Shown here in pieces: positions 1-6,339 of a stretch of 8,056 bases of DNA (its first letter is position 1; each line of letters begins with the position of its first letter). The stretch is from an uncultured Clostridia bacterium (GTDB lineage: Bacteria; Bacillota; Clostridia; Oscillospirales; Acutalibacteraceae), in the NCBI GenBank assembly GCA_937916195.1, contig CALFTO010000081.1, forward strand, positions 1 to 8,056. Reading direction: 5' to 3'. The position numbers and the translations under genes are program-made. The notes below the pieces were generated by a model. It was not told the DNA's origin and did not search any database. It saw only the letters and a program-made list of their open reading frames with translations.

Positions 1-2038
1 CGGTGTTAGAAACTTGTAAACTGTAGATTTTTTTCATAACCTGCTTGCCGATTTGACGATGCTCTTCTCTTTGGAAATTACAGTCATCAAGCATAATTTC
101 CTGTGCAAGCTCTTGGGTCTGCATAAGGATTTTTGTATCGGTGAGAATATCGGCAATGCGAAGTTTAGGAAGTCCATGTTGACGAGTGCCGAAAAAGTCA
201 CCCGGCCCACGAAGCTTTAAATCCTCATCGGCAATTTTAAAGCCATCGGTAGTCTGACACATAATGTTCATTCGTGCCGTTGCCTCGTCACCCGTTGCAT
301 CGGTTACAAGAATACAATGTGATTTTGCCTTGCCTCGACCAACACGACCTCGCAACTGATGAAGCTGTGAAAGGCCAAAACGTTCAGCATTTTCAATAAC
401 CATAATCACCGCATTTGGCACGTCAACGCCGACCTCAATAACAACGGTTGAAATCAAAAGTTGAGTTTCGCCGTTTTTAAACTTCATCATTACTTCGTCT
501 TTTTTCTTAGGTGACATTTTACCGTGAAGCAAATCAAGACTATAATTCGGGAATAGGGGTTGTGCTTTTTTATAATACTCCTCTGCCGACATTACTCCCT
601 GCACTAATTCACTTTCTTCAACGAGAGGGCAGACGATATATGCTTGATATCCCATATCGAGATGCTTGCGAATAAACTCAAACATTGAACCTCTTTTTCC
701 CGACTTCACCGCATATGTGTCAATCTTTTGTCTGCCCGGTGGCAATTCGTCAAGAATTGAGACATTCAAGTCACCAAACATAATCAGTCCTAATGTTCGG
801 GGGATTGGCGTTGCAGACATAACATAAACATGGGGGTTGTCACCCTTGCTGCAAAGTCCCGTTCTCTGTTTCACGCCGAAACGGTGTTGCTCGTCAGTTA
901 TAACAAGACCAAGATTTGAAAATTCAACATCGTCTTGTATTAGTGCGTGAGTGCCGATTATTAAATCTGTTTCGCCATTTTTAAGGCGTTCTTTTATTTC
1001 TTTTTTTTCTTTTGCCTTTGTGCTGCCTGTCAAAAGCTCACAACGGATACCGCTGTTTTCAAAAAGTCGTGCAAAGGTTTCAAAATGCTGGACTGCCAGC
1101 ACCTCGGTAGGTGCCATAAGAGCAGATTGCATTCCGTTTTTCGCTGAAGTATAGACAATTGATGCCGCCACGGCAGTTTTACCGCTACCAACATCACCTT
1201 GAAGAAGCCTGTTCATCTGCTTACCGCTTTGCATATCGGCAATTGCTTCGTTTACTGCTTTTTTCTGTGCATTTGTAGGCTCAAAGGGTAAAAGTGAGAA
1301 GAATTCTTCTGTGTAATCTTTATTTATAATGTTTTTTGTGTCTGCCGCTGAATTGTCCTCTTTTAAGGTGAGCAAGCTTAACTGTAAGATAAACAATTCG
1401 TCAAAAATCAGACGGTCGCGGGCTTTTTGCAATTCGCCGTCATTTTTCGGAAAATGAATGTGACGGATTGCCTCGTCAAGAGTGACAAGGTTAAAGCGTT
1501 CAAGAATATATGCGGGCAGATATTCGGGAATTGCGTCAATATTCTGCAACGCATTCTGCACCGCTGACTGAATTACCTTTGAGGTAATATTTTTGTTTTG
1601 GGGATAAATCGGTTTGATTTCAACGCTCTGTGCCGATTTTATAAACATTGGCGAAATCATTTCGCGGGCAGCAAATTTACCGAGAGTTATTTTGCCGTAG
1701 AAAAGATATTCCTCACCGCTTTTCAGCATTTTTTCAATATACTTATTATTGAAAAATGTTACGGCAATAACATCGTCACCGTCGGTCACAGTGCCTTTGG
1801 CAATGAGCATACCGCCCCTTACCCGCTGATTTTTCGGTGGGAACATAACTGTCGCCTTAACGCACACATTCTCACCAACTACGCACTGTGAAATAGGGGT
1901 GATATTACCCCAATCCTCATAAGCACGGGGATAAAAACGCAAAAGCTCCCCGACGGTTGACACACCAAGAGAGCGAAACGCCGTAGCTCTGGCTTCGCCA
2001 ACACCCTTGATGTATTTAATATCGTCGGAGAACTTCAT
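1..2038 (-). CDS. recG: ATP-dependent DNA helicase RecG (3' end cut by window edge)
   Basis: RecG is a superfamily 2 helicase that remodels stalled replication forks and branch-migrates Holliday junctions. The protein opens with a helix-hairpin-helix-like stretch (IKGVGEARA, residues 10-18), followed by the OB-fold wedge region. Helicase motifs are intact: Walker A GDVGSGKT at 281-288, the RecG-type DEQH box at 382-385, SATPIPRTL soon after, and motif VI QLRGRVGRG at 561-569. The C-terminal TRG-type motif RGPGDFFGTRQHG is at 610-622. 679 codons are visible without a stop; family members are about 680-690 residues, so only a few residues should be missing. The ATG at 2038 has an AAGGTG site 6 bases upstream and matches the family N-terminus (MKFSDDIKYIKGVG). 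It is the last visible gene of the apparent rny-ymdB-lipoprotein-recG unit and starts 10 bases after the lipoprotein stop. Nothing looks broken. Confidence 0.96.
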   Translation of the reverse strand, partial: MKFSDDIKYIKGVGEARATAFRSLGVSTVGELLRFYPRAYEDWGNITPISQCVVGENVCVKATVMFPPKNQRVRGGMLIAKGTVTDGDDVIAVTFFNNKYIEKMLKSGEEYLFYGKITLGKFAAREMISPMFIKSAQSVEIKPIYPQNKNITSKVIQSAVQNALQNIDAIPEYLPAYILERFNLVTLDEAIRHIHFPKNDGELQKARDRLIFDELFILQLSLLTLKEDNSAADTKNIINKDYTEEFFSLLPFEPTNAQKKAVNEAIADMQSGKQMNRLLQGDVGSGKTAVAASIVYTSAKNGMQSALMAPTEVLAVQHFETFARLFENSGIRCELLTGSTKAKEKKEIKERLKNGETDLIIGTHALIQDDVEFSNLGLVITDEQHRFGVKQRTGLCSKGDNPHVYVMSATPIPRTLGLIMFGDLNVSILDELPPGRQKIDTYAVKSGKRGSMFEFIRKHLDMGYQAYIVCPLVEESELVQGVMSAEEYYKKAQPLFPNYSLDLLHGKMSPKKKDEVMMKFKNGETQLLISTVVIEVGVDVPNAVIMVIENAERFGLSQLHQLRGRVGRGKAKSHCILVTDATGDEATARMNIMCQTTDGFKIADEDLKLRGPGDFFGTRQHGLPKLRIADILTDTKILMQTQELAQEIMLDDCNFQREEHRQIGKQVMKKIYSLQVSNT

Positions 2039-2044
2039 AAATTT

Positions 2045-2050
2045 CACCTT
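2045..2050 (-). promoter_or_regulatory. Ribosome binding site of recG
   Basis: The minus strand reads AAGGTG, followed by a 6-base spacer and the recG ATG. The site overlaps the TAA stop codon (2049-2051) of the lipoprotein gene, so recG translation is probably coupled to that of its upstream neighbour. No separate recG promoter fits in this gap. Confidence 0.75.
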
Positions 2051-3551
2051 ATATTCCGTTATATAAACTAAACGGCATTTGTTTTAAATCGAGTTTTAAA
2101 TCGTCAGAAGTAATTACATAGCCTGTTCTGAAAACTACGGGCACAAAGGGATATTCCTCTGCGAAAATCGAGTAATATTCCTGTGCGGTAATCTTACCTG
2201 CACGGTAATTATAGTATTCTTTTACGGCACGGTCGGTTTTATTTATTCCCGCACCCAATGCTCCGTCCTCAAGGAAAAATGAATTCAAATCCATTGAGCC
2301 GTCGAGCTTCACTTCTCCTAAATACATATCATAATTACCCGAAGAAATTCTTTCACGGTAATCTGCAAAAGACAAAGCCTTAACAGTTATATAAAATCCG
2401 CATTCCGCAAGGCTGTCGGCAATATTATATGCCGCCGCAACTCGATATTTATTATCCTTATTCACTATGAGAGTAAATGATAGCGAATACGCGCCATTGG
2501 TTTTTGCCTTGCCGGAATATCGAGTGTAACCGCAACGGTCGATAATGTTATCGGCAAGATTTTTGTCGCCCTCGGTTGCAATCTGCGTAATTTCTTTATT
2601 AACTGCACTTTCAGGGTTTATTGGCAATTTTGATGCCACCGCGTGACCCTGATATGCAGAAAGAGCGATTTCATCGCAATCAATTTTCGCCGCAATTGCA
2701 CTGCGGATATATTTATTTAATGCACCTCTTGAACTATTAAGCCCAAGATACACCATATTGTTAAGCAATACCGATTGTGTGTTGCCCGACGCGCCCGTAT
2801 AGTTGCAATCGGACATATTACTGAAGAATACATCGGAATTGCCGATTTTCAACGCATCTTCAACGCTGTCTCGAGTGCTGACAGCACACAGATTGATTTG
2901 CTTCTCACTGTCTGCGAGGCTTATAAGCTTACCCTCAAGGTGATAGTAATTACCGCTACCTGTGGGCACTGCAGTTTGCACGTCTGCCGTACCTGACTTA
3001 ACAATAGGGAACGTGAGCTTACCCGCTGAAAGACTGTCGGCATAATCAAGGGTGAAATTCACCGTATAATCATTTGATTTTGATGCAGTCGAAATACCTT
3101 TTAAATCGTCAGCCCAGCCATAAGAGGCTTTGGCAAGATTAAAGGAATAAACCACGTCGTCAGCATTAATGTTTGACGAGCCACGGCAAGAAATACCGCG
3201 TTTTATTTTCACCGTAGCCACATTTCCGTTGACCGAAATGCTTTCGGCAATTTCGCCGTTTGCGGTATAAGTGCTATCAACTGCGAACAATGGCTCAAAA
3301 AGAAGCTTGCATATATACAAATTCTCGTCACTTTTTGCGAAAAACGGATTAAGCCCGTCACTTTCGTTGTAGGGGAGTGAGATTTTGCCGTCACTTTTTG
3401 AGAAATTTTCTTCTGTATTCGCATTATTTTCAGTTGTGCTTTCAACGGGAGTTGTTGTGCTCTCATCTGGCTCTTCATTTTGAGGCTTGCAAGCAGAAAA
3501 GAGCATACAGATACACAAAAGCAATGAAATTAATTTAATTGCAATCTTCAT
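2049..3551 (-). CDS. ABC transporter solute-binding lipoprotein, oligopeptide/dipeptide type (SBP family 5)
   Basis: This is a 500-residue protein with a lipoprotein signal: positively charged start, hydrophobic core, then LFSAC with the probable lipidated cysteine at residue 21. An acidic, Thr-rich linker follows to about residue 50, which should tether it to the outer face of the membrane. The body resembles the DppA/OppA-like family: GLNPFF and LLFEPLF near the start, ATVKIKRGI, NADDVVYSFNLAK, a central VYLGLNSSRGALN where family members have a similar stretch before the lower lobe, and a C-terminal FVPVVFRTG. Length is normal for the family. The ligand cannot be read from the sequence; peptides are the usual one. 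The ATG at 3551 has a GAGGTG site 5 bases upstream. It lies 4 bases after ymdB and 10 bases before recG. No permease or ATPase genes are nearby, so it is an orphan here. The family is confident; the substrate is unknown. Confidence 0.88.
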   Translation of the reverse strand: MKIAIKLISLLLCICMLFSACKPQNEEPDESTTTPVESTTENNANTEENFSKSDGKISLPYNESDGLNPFFAKSDENLYICKLLFEPLFAVDSTYTANGEIAESISVNGNVATVKIKRGISCRGSSNINADDVVYSFNLAKASYGWADDLKGISTASKSNDYTVNFTLDYADSLSAGKLTFPIVKSGTADVQTAVPTGSGNYYHLEGKLISLADSEKQINLCAVSTRDSVEDALKIGNSDVFFSNMSDCNYTGASGNTQSVLLNNMVYLGLNSSRGALNKYIRSAIAAKIDCDEIALSAYQGHAVASKLPINPESAVNKEITQIATEGDKNLADNIIDRCGYTRYSGKAKTNGAYSLSFTLIVNKDNKYRVAAAYNIADSLAECGFYITVKALSFADYRERISSGNYDMYLGEVKLDGSMDLNSFFLEDGALGAGINKTDRAVKEYYNYRAGKITAQEYYSIFAEEYPFVPVVFRTGYVITSDDLKLDLKQMPFSLYNGI

Positions 3552-3555
3552 TTGC

Positions 3556-4341
3556 TCACCTCACCGTAATTGCCTCAACGGCTACCGTTTTTCCGCTGTC
3601 GCGGTCAACCGTAAACACACAACCCTGCATAAATGGGGGAGTGTCAGCCGTTTCAAATATAGTTGTAAAGCCTTTTCTGAATTTTTCGATAATTATCTCT
3701 TTTTTTACACCGAGAACTGATTCCTCGGGCCCTGTCATACCCAAATCTGTGATATAACCCGTACCGCCCGCCATAATTTGCGCGTCTGAGGTCTGAATAT
3801 GAGTATGAGTGCCGAAAACTGCGCTGACTTTTCCGTCAAGAAAATAGCCAAGAGCCTTTTTTTCGGCAGTGGCTTCTGCGTGGAAGTCCACAAAAATGAT
3901 TTTAGTCTCTTTTTTGAGCTCTGCAATGATTTTCTCGGCAGTTTCAAAGGGGTCATCGTGACCCTCAAGCCAAACTCTACCCATAAGGTTGATTACACCC
4001 ACTCTGTAAGCACCCTTGTCGATAACGCCATAACCCTTGCCCCAAACGCCGTCACCGTAGTTTGCAGGACGAATAACATTTTCATTCTGGTCAAGATAAT
4101 CAAATATTTCTCTACGTTTAAGTGAGTGGTTTCCACCCGTAATCAAATCTGCACCGCTTGTGAAAATATGATTGCAGGAATTTGGTAGCATACCATTGCC
4201 AACTGCTGAGTTTTCGCCGTTGACAATGCACACATCAATGTTGTTTTCTCTTTTAAATTCTGCGAGCTTTTTGCGTAAGAATTCGCAACCGACCGAACCG
4301 ACCACGTCACCAACGCAAAGCACTTTAATTTCGCGTGACAT
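3556..4341 (-). CDS. ymdB: YmdB family metallophosphoesterase (TIGR00282 type)
   Basis: YmdB is a dinuclear metal phosphoesterase of the calcineurin-like fold. In Bacillus subtilis it hydrolyses cyclic AMP and influences the motility/biofilm decision and RNA levels. The metal-site residues are all present: D12 in VGDVVG, E43-N44 in NGEN, N71-H72 in GGNH, H154 in DFHAEAT, and H179 and H181 in GTHTHIQT. Other family blocks are RPANYGDG and ITDLGMTGP. The 261-residue length matches the family (about 260-265). I chose the ATG at 4341 because GGTG lies 5 bases upstream; a GTG at 4347 would add two residues but is itself part of that site. rny lies upstream after a 175-base gap, as in many Firmicutes where rny and ymdB are adjacent. 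The stop sits 4 bases before the lipoprotein start. No sign of damage. Confidence 0.95.
   Translation of the reverse strand: MSREIKVLCVGDVVGSVGCEFLRKKLAEFKRENNIDVCIVNGENSAVGNGMLPNSCNHIFTSGADLITGGNHSLKRREIFDYLDQNENVIRPANYGDGVWGKGYGVIDKGAYRVGVINLMGRVWLEGHDDPFETAEKIIAELKKETKIIFVDFHAEATAEKKALGYFLDGKVSAVFGTHTHIQTSDAQIMAGGTGYITDLGMTGPEESVLGVKKEIIIEKFRKGFTTIFETADTPPFMQGCVFTVDRDSGKTVAVEAITVR
3557..3562 (-). promoter_or_regulatory. Ribosome binding site of the lipoprotein gene
   Basis: The minus strand reads GAGGTG with a 5-base spacer to the ATG at 3551. It lies across the last codons and the TGA stop (3556-3558) of ymdB. This fixes the lipoprotein start and implies translational coupling with ymdB. 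Confidence 0.75.
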
Positions 4342-4346
4342 AAGCA

Positions 4347-4350
4347 CACC
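4347..4350 (-). promoter_or_regulatory. Weak ribosome binding site of ymdB (decides the start)
   Basis: The minus strand reads GGTG five bases before the ATG at 4341. It is much weaker than the AGGAGGT in front of rny. It favours the ATG at 4341 over the in-frame GTG at 4347, which lies inside this site. I saw no stronger site upstream. Confidence 0.5.
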
Positions 4351-4377
4351 GTTTCTATATATGGATTTAATTTATTT

Positions 4378-4405
4378 TGCCCCGAAGCCGAAAGACCACG
4401 GGGCA
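4378..4405 (-). other. Hairpin in the rny-ymdB spacer, role unknown
   Basis: The arms TGCCCCG (4378-4384) and CGGGGCA (4399-4405) are perfectly complementary and enclose a 14-base loop. In an AT-rich spacer this GC stem stands out. Neither strand has a run of T after the stem (the minus strand continues AAAATAAATT), so it is not a standard intrinsic terminator. It would lie in the mRNA about 40 bases before ymdB, where it could affect processing or translation. That role is inference. Confidence 0.45.
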
Positions 4406-4466
4406 TAATTTATAGTATTAATTCAAAGTGTTTAAAATTAGATGGATTTTTGCTTTTGAGACCGCA

Positions 4467-4484
4467 GGCTTACGAGTGTAAGTC
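4467..4484. other. Small inverted repeat in the rny-ymdB spacer
   Basis: The arms GGCTTAC (4467-4473) and GTAAGTC (4478-4484) flank a 4-base loop. In plus-strand RNA all seven pairs form with one G-U; in minus-strand RNA the same position is an A-C mismatch. No T-run follows on the minus strand. It may be chance or a remnant. I see no clear promoter or terminator in the rest of this 175-base spacer. Confidence 0.3.
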
Positions 4485-4516
4485 AAGGGCGAAAAAGTGA
4501 AAAGGCGCTAATTTTA

Positions 4517-6067
4517 TCACTTTGCAAAGTCTATTACGCGGTTTTCACGCACAATATTGACCTTAATCTGACCGGGATATTCAAGTTCATCCTCGATTTT
4601 CTTTGCAATTTCGCGTGCAACAATAACCATCTTTTCGTCTGAAATCTTTTCGGGGTTAACCATAATTCTGATTTCACGACCTGCCTGAATAGCAAAGGAT
4701 TTCTCAACACCCTCAAATTCTGTTGCGATTTCCTCAAGCTTTTCAAGACGCTTGATGTAGTTCTGAACATTTTCGCGACGAGCACCCGGGCGAGCAGCAG
4801 AAATAGCGTCTGCAGCCTGAACAAGCACTGCAACAATTGTTTTTGCCTCGATTTCGCCGTGGTGAGCCTGAATTGCGTGAACAACATTGTCGTTCTCTTT
4901 GTATTTCTTTGCAGCTTCAACACCAAGTTCGATATGTGTACCCTCAAACTCGCGGTCAAGAGCCTTACCGATATCGTGAAGAAGACCTGCGCGCTTAGCC
5001 TGTTTTACGTCTGCTCCAAGCTCCTGCGCCATAAGACCTGCAATATAAGAAACTTCAAGTGAGTGGTTGAGAACATTCTGACCAAAGCTTGTACGGTATT
5101 TGAGCTTACCGAGAAGCTTAACAAGTTCGGGATGAATACCGTTAACGCCTGCGTCAACAACTGCTCTTTCACCTGTCTGCTTGATTGTATGCTCAACCTC
5201 GCGCTTTGACTTTTCAAACATTTCTTCAATGCGTGCGGGGTGAATTCTGCCGTCTTGAATAAGCTTTTCAAGGGTAAGGCGAGCAACCTCGCGGCGAACT
5301 GGGTCAAAGCTTGAAACTGTGATAGCTTCGGGAGTATCGTCAATAATAAGGTCAACACCTGTGATTGTTTCAAGTGTACGAATATTACGACCTTCGCGGC
5401 CGATAATTCTGCCCTTCATTTCGTCATTGGGAAGAGCCACAACAGAAACAGTTGCTTCTGCGGCGTGGTCTGCGGCACAACGCTGAATTGCGCCTGTAAT
5501 GATTTCGCGGGCAAGATTGTCGCTCTCGTCACGAGTACGCTGCTCATAATCCATAATTTTGAGAGCCTTTTCGTGAGTAAGCTGTTCGTCGAGCTCTTGC
5601 ATAAGAAGAGCCTTAGCCTGCTCTTTACTGTAACCGCTGATTTTTTCGAGCATTTCAAGCTGACTGCGTTTGAGCATTTCAACCTCGTCGATTCTTTCGT
5701 CGGCAGCCTTGATTTTTCCGGCAAGAATTTCTTCTTTCTTTTCAAGGTTTTCAGTTTTCTTATCAAGATTTTCTTCTTTTTGAATAAGTCTGCGTTCTTG
5801 CTTCTGCACCTCTGCGCGTCTTTCACGAAGCTCTTTATCAACTTCGTTTCTTAACTTGTGTATTTCGTCTTTAGCTTCAAGAATAGCTTCTCTTTTTTTG
5901 TTTTCGGCAGTTTGCTGTGCCTGATTAACAATTCTTAATGCTTCTTCATTAGCGGAGCCGATTTTAGCCTCGGCAACACGTTTGCGGTGGAGTCCGCCGA
6001 AAATAAAACCGAGAACTCCGAATACAACAGCAGAGATAACAGCAACAACAATACCGATAGTATCCAT
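4517..6067 (-). CDS. rny: Ribonuclease Y, membrane-anchored endoribonuclease
   Basis: RNase Y starts mRNA decay in many Gram-positive bacteria by cutting within transcripts at the inner face of the membrane. Domains are in the standard order. A single membrane helix lies at about residues 4-26, followed by a long charged coiled coil rich in K, E and R to about residue 185. Next comes a KH RNA-binding domain with GRIIGREG at 219-226. The HD metal-dependent catalytic domain carries H335, the HD pair H364-D365, H402-H403 and D420. The 516-residue length is close to the usual value of about 520. The ATG at 6067 is preceded by AGGAGGT with a 7-base spacer, the strongest site in the window. A TTGACA/TAAAAT promoter lies 120-150 bases upstream. 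It is the first gene of the apparent unit with ymdB, the lipoprotein gene and recG, with no intrinsic terminator after it. Confidence 0.98.
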   Translation of the reverse strand: MDTIGIVVAVISAVVFGVLGFIFGGLHRKRVAEAKIGSANEEALRIVNQAQQTAENKKREAILEAKDEIHKLRNEVDKELRERRAEVQKQERRLIQKEENLDKKTENLEKKEEILAGKIKAADERIDEVEMLKRSQLEMLEKISGYSKEQAKALLMQELDEQLTHEKALKIMDYEQRTRDESDNLAREIITGAIQRCAADHAAEATVSVVALPNDEMKGRIIGREGRNIRTLETITGVDLIIDDTPEAITVSSFDPVRREVARLTLEKLIQDGRIHPARIEEMFEKSKREVEHTIKQTGERAVVDAGVNGIHPELVKLLGKLKYRTSFGQNVLNHSLEVSYIAGLMAQELGADVKQAKRAGLLHDIGKALDREFEGTHIELGVEAAKKYKENDNVVHAIQAHHGEIEAKTIVAVLVQAADAISAARPGARRENVQNYIKRLEKLEEIATEFEGVEKSFAIQAGREIRIMVNPEKISDEKMVIVAREIAKKIEDELEYPGQIKVNIVRENRVIDFAK

Positions 6068-6074
6068 TGTTGGT

Positions 6075-6081
6075 ACCTCCT
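6075..6081 (-). promoter_or_regulatory. Ribosome binding site of rny
   Basis: The minus strand reads AGGAGGT, a full match to the Shine-Dalgarno consensus, 7 bases before the rny ATG. Confidence 0.9.
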
Positions 6082-6151
6082 AAAAATAATATTTAATTTC
6101 AAAAAATATATCAAAAATATGTAATGAAATTAAGGTGATGTAGTATTTAAA

Positions 6152-6171
6152 GATATTAAAACACCAATATC
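6152..6171 (-). other. Inverted repeat in the rny leader
   Basis: GATATT (6152-6157) and AATATC (6166-6171) are perfect complements with an 8-base loop. They lie near the 5' end of the predicted leader of about 114 bases. The stem is AT-rich and weak, so it may be chance, or a minor 5' stabiliser or control element. No known riboswitch family was recognised in this leader. Confidence 0.3.
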
Positions 6172-6187
6172 CCATACTATCTTTATT

Positions 6188-6216
6188 ATTTTACACAAAA
6201 ATAGACACAATGTCAA
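6188..6216 (-). promoter_or_regulatory. Sigma-A type promoter for rny and probably the downstream genes
   Basis: On the minus strand, TTGACA (6216-6211) is followed by a 17-base spacer and TAAAAT (6193-6188): a perfect -35 box, ideal spacing and five of six in the -10 box. Transcription should begin near 6181, giving a leader of about 114 bases before rny. Confidence 0.8.
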
Positions 6217-6232
6217 GATAAGATTGAGTGAA

Positions 6233-6305
6233 AATGCGGAATTTGAAATACGTAATGCTAAATTATGGCATTTAATTGCGAATTTAGAATTTAGAATTTT
6301 GCATT
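6233..6305. repeat. Short AT-rich element with imperfect terminal inverted repeats
   Basis: AATGCGGAATT (6233-6243) and AATTTTGCATT (6295-6305) match as inverted repeats at 9 of 11 positions. Inside are a smaller pair, AATGC (6254-6258) and GCATT (6268-6272), and two tandem AATTTAG units (6281-6294). The unit is 73 bases and lies exactly between the dockerin-gene terminator and the rny promoter. It resembles a miniature palindromic intergenic repeat, but only one copy is visible. Confidence 0.4.
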
Positions 6306-6331
6306 AAAAAAGCAGACCCGAAGGTCTGCTT
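6306..6331 (-). terminator. Intrinsic terminator of the cohesin/dockerin gene
   Basis: On the minus strand, AAGCAGACC, a TTCG tetraloop and GGTCTGCTT form a perfect 9-bp stem (6331-6310), followed directly by a T-run. It starts 8 bases after the dockerin gene stop and should insulate rny from its transcript. The plus strand lacks a T-run, so it acts one way. Confidence 0.93.
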
Positions 6332-6339
6332 AAAGCAAT

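Noticed and set aside
951..1891. Plus-strand frames at 951-1154 and 1598-1891
   Set aside because: Both lie fully inside recG, whose motifs are intact in the minus-strand frame.
4341..4347. GTG at 4347 as the ymdB start
   Set aside because: The GTG lies within the only candidate ribosome binding site and the ATG at 4341 fits the family N-terminus better. The difference is two residues, so this remains a mild uncertainty.
4378..4405. Intrinsic terminator for rny
   Set aside because: The 7-bp stem has no T-run on either strand and a 14-base loop, so I list it only as a hairpin.
4143..4406. 87-codon minus-strand frame starting with ATG inside the GC hairpin
   Set aside because: It overlaps ymdB in another frame for most of its length, has no ribosome binding site, and ymdB is certain.
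4385..4430. Internal promoter before ymdB on the minus strand
   Set aside because: A TATAAA-like box is present near 4410-4415, but the hexamer 17 bases upstream (TTTTAA) is a poor -35 match in a very AT-rich stretch.
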